A DNA stretch of 35,711 nt from Fusobacterium sp. GTDB taxonomy: Bacteria; Cyanobacteriota; Vampirovibrionia; Gastranaerophilales; Gastranaerophilaceae. This document shows positions 17,181 to 21,669 of the stretch, in pieces. The position numbers and the translations under genes were made by a program. Each line of letters begins with the position of its first letter. The stretch's first letter is position 1. The stretch spans positions 1 through 35,711 of the forward strand of contig JAMPIJ010000012.1 of the NCBI GenBank assembly GCA_023662905.1. The letters are read 5' to 3'. The notes below the pieces were generated by a model, which was not told the DNA's origin, ran no database searches, and saw nothing but the letters and a program-made list of their open reading frames with translations.

Positions 17181-18422
17181 TTAACCTTCATAAAGTGGAT
17201 ATTTTTTACATAATGCAAGAGATTTTTCTCTAATTTTTGCAAGTTCTGCTTCGTTGTCGGAATTTTTGATTGCGTCCGCGATGATTTCAGCGACAACGCG
17301 CAAATCTTCTTCCTTGAACCCGCGAGTTGTAACCGCAGGGGTTCCTAGTCTGATTCCGCTTGTTACGAACGGACTTTGCGGGTCGTTCGGAACTGTGTTT
17401 TTGTTTGCTGTGATTCCGACACGCTCAAGAACATTCGCCATATCCTTACCGGTTTTGCCGGTATTACGCAAATCAAGCGTCATAAGGTGGTTTTCGGTCA
17501 TTCCGCCAACGATTTCCATGCCGTTGTCCATCAAACCTTGCGCCAAAGCTTTTGCATTTTTCACGATTTGTTCTGCATAAGCCTTGAACTCAGGCGCACC
17601 TGCCTCTTTCAAGGCAACAGCTTTTGCCGCAACGATATGTTCAAGCGGGCCGCCCTGAATTCCAGGGAAAACAGCCTTGTCGATACCTGCGGCGTGTTCT
17701 TCTTTACACATAATTATGCCGCCGCGAGGGCCTCTCAAAGATTTGTGGGTTGTAGTGGTTACGAAATCCGCGTAAGGCGCCGGCGACGGGTGGATTCCTG
17801 CAACAACAAGCCCTGCGATATGCGCGATGTCAGCCAATAAAAGCGCGCCGACTTCGTCCGCAATTTCTCTAAACTTTTTGAAATCAATAACTTTTGAATA
17901 ATTGCTCGCGCCGCAGATGATTAATTTCGGCTTGTGTTCAAGCGCCATTTGACGAACATTTTCGTAATCAATATTGCCGTTTTCATCTACGCCGTAGCTT
18001 TTTACGTTGAAATAAAGTCCTGAAAAGTTAACAGGAGAGCCGTGAGAAAGGTGGCCGCCGTTAGACAAATCCATCCCGAGGATTGTATCGCCGATTTTAA
18101 GCGCATAAACAAAAACCGCCATATTAGCCTGCGCGCCAGAGTGTGGCTGAACATTGGCGTGATCCATGTGGAAAAGTTCACACGCACGTTTTTGCGCTAA
18201 TTCTTCGATAACATCGACGTGTTCGCAACCGTTATAAAAACGTTTGTGCGGCTTGCCCTCAGCGTATTTGTTCGTGAGAACGCTTCCTGCCGCTTCCATC
18301 ACAGCAAGAGATGTAATATTTTCGCTCGCGATTAATTCAATAGTTTCCTGTTGTCTTTTTAATTCCAGTTCAATCTGTTCAGCGACCTGCGGATCGACTT
18401 TTTTAATATGCTCAATATTCAT
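17181..18422 (-). CDS. glyA: Serine hydroxymethyltransferase
   Basis: A 413-aa cytoplasmic PLP enzyme that converts serine and tetrahydrofolate to glycine and 5,10-methylene-tetrahydrofolate, feeding one-carbon metabolism. The active-site lysine is K227 in [14 protein letters not shown]. The N-terminal [24 protein letters not shown] and DIAHIAGL motifs are intact. Length is normal for the family. GAGAGG lies before the ATG at 18422, with a good promoter upstream. It is the first gene of an operon with the WecA-like gene. MnmE also uses folate-derived one-carbon units, but it lies elsewhere in the window. Confidence 0.98.
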   Translation of the reverse strand: MNIEHIKKVDPQVAEQIELELKRQQETIELIASENITSLAVMEAAGSVLTNKYAEGKPHKRFYNGCEHVDVIEELAQKRACELFHMDHANVQPHSGAQANMAVFVYALKIGDTILGMDLSNGGHLSHGSPVNFSGLYFNVKSYGVDENGNIDYENVRQMALEHKPKLIICGASNYSKVIDFKKFREIADEVGALLLADIAHIAGLVVAGIHPSPAPYADFVTTTTHKSLRGPRGGIIMCKEEHAAGIDKAVFPGIQGGPLEHIVAAKAVALKEAGAPEFKAYAEQIVKNAKALAQGLMDNGMEIVGGMTENHLMTLDLRNTGKTGKDMANVLERVGITANKNTVPNDPQSPFVTSGIRLGTPAVTTRGFKEEDLRVVAEIIADAIKNSDNEAELAKIREKSLALCKKYPLYEG

Positions 18423-18449
18423 AATACACCTCTCCCTATTTCCATTCAG

Positions 18450-18478
18450 ATTATAGGTTAAAGTTGAATATAAAGCAA
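18450..18478 (-). promoter_or_regulatory. glyA promoter
   Basis: Minus-strand TTGCTT (18473-18478), a 17-bp spacer and a perfect TATAAT (18450-18455), about 28 bases before the glyA ATG. Confidence 0.65.
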
Positions 18479-18496
18479 GGAATTTAACAAAAGTAA

Positions 18497-18520
18497 TTTG
18501 TTCTCAAATAGACTACATAC
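18497..18520 (+). promoter_or_regulatory. Shared element upstream of Xre regulator 1
   Basis: TTTGTTCTCAA, five bases, then CTACATAC, ending 30 bases before the ATG at 18551. The same element, with the same internal spacing, occurs 31 bases before the second Xre gene (19085-19108). The CTAC half sits where a -35 box would be relative to TATACC (18534-18539), so it may be an operator or an activator-dependent promoter. Confidence 0.6.
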
Positions 18521-18550
18521 ATTTTTACGAAAATATACCAAAATAGTTTT

Positions 18551-18784
18551 ATGACAAATAGGGCTACAAAACTAAAACTTCTAGGCAAAAATATTAGCAA
18601 ATACAGAAAACAGAAAGGCTATACTCAAAATAAACTCGGTGACTTATTAAACATGTCTAGAGAACACATAGCCAAAGTTGAAACAGCCAAAAGAAATCCT
18701 AGCCTAGACCTTATTTTTGAAATTGCAGAAACGCTTGAAATAAATGAAAGCGATTTATTTAATTTTAAAGACGGGACGAAGTAA
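18551..18784 (+). CDS. Xre-family HTH regulator 1
   Basis: A 77-aa single-domain Cro/CI-type DNA-binding protein. The five-helix fold covers about residues 8-70, with the helix-turn-helix around YTQNKLGDLLNMSREHIAKVE and the conserved RNPSLDLIFEIAETLE that follows. It is clearly paralogous to the 74-aa protein at 19140 and more distantly to the one at 31011. There is no Shine-Dalgarno site. A TATACC box 11 bases before the ATG predicts a very short leader. The last codons form part of the terminator hairpin. It is probably autoregulatory through the shared upstream element. Confidence 0.88.
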   Translation: MTNRATKLKLLGKNISKYRKQKGYTQNKLGDLLNMSREHIAKVETAKRNPSLDLIFEIAETLEINESDLFNFKDGTK

Positions 18785-18798
18785 TACTTCGTCCCGTC
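18770..18798. terminator. Bidirectional terminator overlapping the Xre 1 stop codon
   Basis: A perfect 13-bp stem GACGGGACGAAGT / ACTTCGTCCCGTC with a 3-base loop. Its left arm encodes the last residues of the regulator. The minus-strand gene at 18806 ends on the other side, where TTTAAAATT follows the stem. Confidence 0.85.
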
Positions 18799-18805
18799 TG
18801 CTTAA

Positions 18806-19048
18806 TTACCTACATAGATGGGTACTTTCCTGAAATTTATCCATAATCACATCAAATAATGTTGTATTTTCTTCCATTCGTTCAAAAAGAATCTCAATCA
18901 TATCTTCTATCTGATTAACAGTAATTTCATTCATATCATTTGACAAAGCATCGCGCAAAATGCTAAACGAATTAAAAACCTCTTTGTAACGCCATTTAAA
19001 TTCTGCTAACCTGTCCTCTAAGCTAGGTACATTTTCAGTTTTTTCCAT
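18806..19048 (-). CDS. 80-aa acidic helical protein between two Xre genes
   Basis: An 80-aa protein I do not recognise. It is rich in Glu, Met, Asp and Phe with a strong helical pattern (LAEFKWRYKEVFNSF; IEDMIEILFERMEEN), suggesting a small helical-bundle or dimerisation protein. It has no membrane segment. AAAGGAGAG precedes the ATG at 19048. It lies antisense between two paralogous regulators, so it could be an accessory partner or a regulated target, but nothing in the sequence shows which. Confidence 0.7.
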   Translation of the reverse strand: MEKTENVPSLEDRLAEFKWRYKEVFNSFSILRDALSNDMNEITVNQIEDMIEILFERMEENTTLFDVIMDKFQESTHLCR

Positions 19049-19084
19049 TTTTACTCTCCTTTATTAGTTTAACAAATGCAGCCT

Positions 19085-19108
19085 TTTGTTCTCAATGTGG
19101 CTACAGAC
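19085..19108 (+). promoter_or_regulatory. Shared element upstream of Xre regulator 2
   Basis: TTTGTTCTCAA, five bases, then CTACAGAC, 31 bases before the ATG at 19140. It matches the element at 18497-18520 in sequence and position. TATAGCAAAATA downstream matches TATACCAAAATA before regulator 1. Confidence 0.6.
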
Positions 19109-19139
19109 AACAGGCATATTATATAGCAAAATATAAAAT

Positions 19140-19364
19140 ATGACAAGTGAGGCTACAAAAATCATCCTTTTGGGTAGAAATATAAAAAAATACAGAGAAC
19201 AAAAGGGCTATACACAAGACGAACTTGCGGAAATAATGAACAGTGATAGGAGCTATATTGGCAAACTTGAAACGGCAAACCGCAAGCCAGCTCTTAGATA
19301 CCTATTCAGGCTCGCCACCGCTTTAGAGGTCACTGAAAGCCAGTTGCTTGATTTTAACGAATAA
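19140..19364 (+). CDS. Xre-family HTH regulator 2
   Basis: A 74-aa single-domain Cro/CI-type regulator, paralogous to the protein at 18551 along its whole length (both begin MTxxATK and share QKGYTQ and the ETAxRxPxL segment). The helix-turn-helix lies around YTQDELAEIMNSDRSYIGKLE. It has no Shine-Dalgarno site, and a TATAGC box 12 bases before the ATG suggests a very short leader. It lies directly before the antisense promoter of the first hydrophobic-peptide locus. Whether it controls that locus is unknown. Confidence 0.87.
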   Translation: MTSEATKIILLGRNIKKYREQKGYTQDELAEIMNSDRSYIGKLETANRKPALRYLFRLATALEVTESQLLDFNE

Positions 19365-19388
19365 GAAATGATAATTAAGTAAGGCCAC

Positions 19389-19417
19389 TTGACAAAATCT
19401 TCAATATAATGAATAAT
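19389..19417 (+). promoter_or_regulatory. Antisense promoter of peptide locus A
   Basis: A consensus TTGACA (19389-19394), a 17-bp spacer and AATAAT (19412-19417). The sixth base after the -10 is followed by GTAGGGC at 19424, the predicted RNA 5' end. Locus B has the same -35, spacer length, -10 and distance on the opposite strand. Confidence 0.7.
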
Positions 19418-19423
19418 AAACAT

Positions 19424-19476
19424 GTAGGGCGCAGCTCTTAAAAAACTGCTTTTAAGAACTGCTCTTCACTCCCTAC
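19424..19476 (+). ncRNA. Predicted antisense RNA of peptide locus A
   Basis: A predicted plus-strand RNA starting at 19424 and complementary to the end of the peptide mRNA. It folds into GTAGGG / CCCTAC (19424-19429 with 19471-19476) enclosing GCAG / CTGC and TCTTAAAA / TTTTAAGA. TCTTCACT (19463-19470) is left unpaired next to CCCTAC. These two segments are complementary to the peptide mRNA's 5'-end heptamer (six of seven bases) and to its leader hairpin loop. The 3' end is uncertain, and a T5 run lies near 19493-19497. Confidence 0.6.
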
Positions 19477-19550
19477 AGAAACAACAAAGCAATTTTTAAA
19501 GCTGCAATCACTGCAATGATAGCAGCTTTTATTATTTGCAATTTTTCCAT
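19473..19550 (-). CDS. 25-aa hydrophobic peptide A (candidate type I toxin)
   Basis: Minus-strand ORF of 25 codons from the ATG at 19550 to TAG at 19473. A ten-base GGAAAGGAGG ribosome binding site lies seven bases upstream. The peptide begins MEKLQIIKAAIIAV and ends ALKIALLFL: a charged start, then one membrane-length hydrophobic helix carrying two lysines. Twelve of its last 20 residues match peptide B at 19830. Size, composition and antisense arrangement fit a membrane-acting type I toxin. A signalling or regulatory microprotein is the alternative. The stop codon lies in the GTAGGG that pairs with the mRNA 3' end. Confidence 0.75.
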   Translation of the reverse strand: MEKLQIIKAAIIAVIAALKIALLFL

Positions 19551-19570
19551 AGACTAACCTCCTTTCCGAC

Positions 19571-19588
19571 CAATTTCTTCACTAATTG
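19571..19588 (-). other. Leader hairpin of peptide mRNA A with repeat loop
   Basis: In the mRNA, CAATT / AATTG closes an 8-base loop AGTGAAGA. The same eight bases recur immediately after GTAGGG at the stop codon (19463-19470), so the antisense RNA carries their complement. Confidence 0.6.
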
Positions 19589-19617
19589 AGTGTGCCGGAG
19601 GAAGTTATGTGACTTCT

Positions 19618-19624
19618 GCCCTAC
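19618..19624 (-). repeat. 5'-end heptamer of peptide mRNA A
   Basis: GTAGGGC on the minus strand, about five bases after the predicted transcription start. It is the exact complement of the mRNA 3' end at 19424-19430, and it is identical to the first seven bases predicted for the antisense RNA. Confidence 0.65.
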
Positions 19625-19635
19625 AAATTCAGCTT

Positions 19636-19641
19636 ATTATA
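19636..19641 (-). promoter_or_regulatory. -10 box of peptide mRNA A
   Basis: A perfect TATAAT on the minus strand. Transcription would start near 19629. No convincing -35 is visible at 15-18 bp. Confidence 0.5.
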
Positions 19642-19721
19642 AAATTTGTATTAGGCAACTTTATTAAGTTTGATACTTATTTACATAGCACTTAAAATTC
19701 GAATGTCACAACTTTTAGATT

Positions 19722-19750
19722 TTGATTAAATTATATTTTTCCTCTATAAT
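19722..19750 (+). promoter_or_regulatory. Promoter of peptide mRNA B
   Basis: TTGATT (19722-19727), a 17-bp spacer and a perfect TATAAT (19745-19750). The expected start, seven bases after the -10, is 19757, the first base of GCAGGGT. Confidence 0.65.
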
Positions 19751-19756
19751 AGAAAC

Positions 19757-19763
19757 GCAGGGT
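19757..19763 (+). repeat. 5'-end heptamer of peptide mRNA B
   Basis: GCAGGGT at the predicted transcription start. It is the exact complement of ACCCTGC at 19950-19956 near the mRNA 3' end, and it is identical to the first seven bases predicted for the antisense RNA. A 5-bp stem AAGTA / TACTT follows at 19764-19776. Confidence 0.65.
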
Positions 19764-19789
19764 AAGTACAATACTTCCGCCATCACACA

Positions 19790-19808
19790 CGATTATACGC
19801 AGAAATCG
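19790..19808 (+). other. Leader hairpin of peptide mRNA B with repeat loop
   Basis: CGATT / AATCG closes the loop ATACGCAGA, with CCATC / GATGG able to extend the stem next to the ribosome binding site. TACGCAGAAA (19796-19805) recurs immediately after GTAGGG at the stop codon (19907-19916). Confidence 0.6.
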
Positions 19809-19829
19809 GATGGAAAGGAGGTATTTGCT

Positions 19830-19904
19830 ATGACAAGGCAGTTAATTAAAATCGCCATCACGGCAATGATAGCGATTTTAAAAATTATTCTGATTCTGTT
19901 GTAG
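19830..19904 (+). CDS. 24-aa hydrophobic peptide B (candidate type I toxin)
   Basis: ORF of 24 codons from the ATG at 19830 to TAG at 19902-19904. GGAAAGGAGG (19812-19821) lies eight bases upstream, the same ten bases as before peptide A. The peptide begins MTRQLIKIAITAM and ends ILKIILILL: a short basic start followed by one hydrophobic helix with two lysines. It is paralogous to peptide A. A longer in-frame reading from 19722 is possible, but it would put the ribosome binding site inside the frame and start upstream of the predicted RNA, so the short form is preferred. Confidence 0.75.
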   Translation: MTRQLIKIAITAMIAILKIILILL

Positions 19905-19956
19905 GGTACGCAGAAACCTTTAACTAAAGTCACAAATGTTAGAGGTTTCACCCTGC
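19901..19956 (+). other. 3' stem-loop of peptide mRNA B
   Basis: GTAGGGT (19901-19907, containing the stop codon) can pair with ACCCTGC (19950-19956) through one G-U pair. Inside lies GAAACCTTTAAC / GTTAGAGGTTTC (19913-19924 with 19938-19949), with one mismatch. The 5' heptamer GCAGGGT pairs with the same ACCCTGC without any wobble, so the 3' end has two competing partners. Confidence 0.6.
19907..19956 (-). ncRNA. Predicted antisense RNA of peptide locus B
   Basis: A predicted minus-strand RNA starting at 19956 with GCAGGGT and running towards the stop codon of peptide B. It contains the complements of TACGCAGAAA and GTAGGGT next to each other, so it could pair with both the leader loop and the 5' end of the mRNA. 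Its 3' end is not defined. Confidence 0.55.
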
Positions 19957-19962
19957 ATTTAT

Positions 19963-19991
19963 ATTATTTACGATTTTAATATTATTGTCAA
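19963..19991 (-). promoter_or_regulatory. Antisense promoter of peptide locus B
   Basis: Minus-strand TTGACA (19986-19991), a 17-bp spacer and AATAAT (19963-19968), then six bases to GCAGGGT at 19956. The geometry is identical to the antisense promoter of locus A. Confidence 0.7.
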
Positions 19992-19999
19992 GTAGTCTA

Positions 20000-21370
20000 T
20001 TATATCTCGCCTTGGAACGCTAGTTCTTTTTCGATTTTTTCCTTAACCTTGAATTCTTTGTCTTCTCTGAGGATTCTGGTTGCGACCATGATTGCCGGCG
20101 CGAGAACACCAAGGGCAAAAATACAAGATCCCATGTTCTTCCAGACTGATGCTCTTTTTAATTTCTTCACACCGCCAAGGAATTTTTCCAGACTTTCACC
20201 GGATTTCTCGTATTGTCCGTGAAGCTTTTCAAGCTTATTCGCAACACCCTTGAACTCATCAATATCAATATACGCTCTTGTGTCGACGACATCTGCGTTA
20301 TCAAGTTTGCCCATCATGCCGGTTCTTCTTGCGAGTTTCACGAACAAGTTTTCGTTTGAACCCTTTGTTTTCACGATGTCGGATTTTTTCGCCATTTTTA
20401 CAATGAAATTATCAGGGTTCTTGTTGATGAACTCATAAACTTCGACGTCGGTTTTGCAGTTAGCGAATTCGTCAATACTTTTCTTCAATGAGTTGTCGTG
20501 GAACGCTTTTTTCAACTCGTCGCTTTCGATTACTCTTGCGTCCAAATCGATTGATTTGTTGTGCTTAGTTTCAGCGGATTTTTCGAGGTGGTTTTGAATT
20601 TTCTGGCCTGCGTAATACATAAATACCCAGAAGCTTCCCTCTTTGATACCGTAGCCGAGGAAATCCTGCATGTTTCTTGAGGTAAGAAGTCTTTCGCCAG
20701 AAATCGCGCCGTCCAAAATCATCAGGTTTTTAACAGGGCTGAACATAAAGTCAGAAATTCCGCCTTTGAACGCAACTTGCTCTCTGTTTTCATCATTCTT
20801 AACGGAAACACCTTTGAACGCCTCAGGTTTTGGCGCAACAGGTGTGAAGGTAGTATTTGCCTGTTGTTTTTGTTTGTGTTCAGCGATAATCTTTTTCTTA
20901 ATGCTCTCTTCGGTAAACTTATGTCTGTAATGCGTGAGTGCGCCGTAAGTTCCGATAGTCATAAGCGTTGAAACAGCAAATTTGGCAAACGTCAAACCTT
21001 TGAAAGTTTTTTGATTTTTGCCGACTTTTTCAAACGCAGCTTTAACATTATCGTTATGCGCAAATTCTTTTGCTTTCTCAAAAATATCTTTGTTTTTCAA
21101 AACTCTAACGTCGATTTTCGGGTCATAGCCCATAGTTTTGAACATCACAAAATCGAGTAGTTTTTTGTAACCCGGAATACCGAAAAGCCATAGAGCCTGT
21201 GTTCCGAATTCATCAATAAATCTGTCTTGTCCCTCTTCTTCTTTACCTACAACATAAGAGCCAGCGGTCAAACCAACGCTGTTAGCGACGTCTTTAATGG
21301 CGAGCGGTACGAGGGAATTGTTATTTCCTAGTATAGAGTAAACTTTACTTGCTGTTATTACGGGTATCAT
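20000..21370 (-). CDS. Unrecognised 456-aa protein with recurrent AFKG-type motifs
   Basis: A 456-aa protein I cannot assign. Hydrophobic stretches lie at about residues 85-105 (GIPGYKKLLDFVMFKTMG), 150-165 and 425-440 (FALGVLAPAIMVATRIL), so it is probably membrane-associated. The rest is charged and helical. A short motif appears three times in disordered-looking parts: EAFKGVSV and VAFKGGIS near the middle, and LAFQGEI at the C terminus. The ATG at 21370 has AAGGA six bases upstream. The leader is long and holds a 33-codon ORF and an 11-bp inverted repeat. It may belong to the same lineage-specific class as the 171-aa and 569-aa proteins. Confidence 0.78.
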   Translation of the reverse strand: MIPVITASKVYSILGNNNSLVPLAIKDVANSVGLTAGSYVVGKEEEGQDRFIDEFGTQALWLFGIPGYKKLLDFVMFKTMGYDPKIDVRVLKNKDIFEKAKEFAHNDNVKAAFEKVGKNQKTFKGLTFAKFAVSTLMTIGTYGALTHYRHKFTEESIKKKIIAEHKQKQQANTTFTPVAPKPEAFKGVSVKNDENREQVAFKGGISDFMFSPVKNLMILDGAISGERLLTSRNMQDFLGYGIKEGSFWVFMYYAGQKIQNHLEKSAETKHNKSIDLDARVIESDELKKAFHDNSLKKSIDEFANCKTDVEVYEFINKNPDNFIVKMAKKSDIVKTKGSNENLFVKLARRTGMMGKLDNADVVDTRAYIDIDEFKGVANKLEKLHGQYEKSGESLEKFLGGVKKLKRASVWKNMGSCIFALGVLAPAIMVATRILREDKEFKVKEKIEKELAFQGEI

Positions 21371-21399
21371 TTCTTGTCCTTACACAGCCCATTCGGCTG

Positions 21400-21494
21400 C
21401 AATTCAATCAGAGTATTACAAGCCCCAGATTAAGTTCATCAATCTCACGCGAGGGGCGTTAGCTTTTGTGAAACTGACTTCTGTGATTGAATTG
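21400..21494. repeat. Inverted repeat enclosing smaller stems
   Basis: CAATTCAATCA (21400-21410) and TGATTGAATTG (21484-21494) form an 11-bp dyad. Inside lie GCCCC / GGGGC (21422-21426 with 21453-21457) around AGATT / AATCT, and GTTAG / CTGAC, which has a G-U pair only if the plus strand is transcribed. It could be a structured leader RNA of the 456-aa gene or a separate RNA. Confidence 0.4.
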
Positions 21495-21517
21495 TGTCGT
21501 CGTTCTTTATATTGCAT
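21416..21517 (-). CDS. Possible 33-aa leader peptide
   Basis: Minus-strand ORF of 33 codons from the ATG at 21517 to TAA at 21416, with AGAAGG six bases upstream. The peptide is basic (starts MQYKERRHNSITEVSF, ends MNLIWGL). It lies 46 bases upstream of the 456-aa gene in the same direction. It overlaps the inverted repeat at 21400-21494, so it could be a regulatory leader peptide or a chance ORF. Confidence 0.35.
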   Translation of the reverse strand: MQYKERRHNSITEVSFTKANAPRVRLMNLIWGL

Positions 21518-21669
21518 TACTTACCTTCTTTCTTTTTAAGTAGTGTAAAAAATTAAATTGCCAATTTGAACTCTATTGTAACAAAACATTACAAAAAAGC
21601 AATTTTTTGCACACAAAAAACTTTATAAATGTAACACGGGAAACAAAATTTTAATTTGGGATATTAGAA

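Noticed and set aside
19405-19410. TATAAT within the antisense promoter of locus A used as the -10
   Set aside because: It is only 10 bp from TTGACA, too close. AATAAT seven bases on has the correct 17-bp spacer and matches locus B exactly.
18507-20001. A 10-bp inverted repeat (AATAGACTAC / GTAGTCTATT) at the edges of the Xre and peptide cluster, as possible island ends
   Set aside because: About one such match is expected by chance in 1.5 kb of AT-rich DNA. No integrase or target duplication is seen, and the left copy belongs to the shared Xre element.
21577-21593. TGTAA / TTACA dyad between the 456-aa and 569-aa genes as the same site as the CCTGTTAC stem at 3329
   Set aside because: The arms differ (TGTAA versus TGTTAC) and the spacing differs, so there is no support for a common site.
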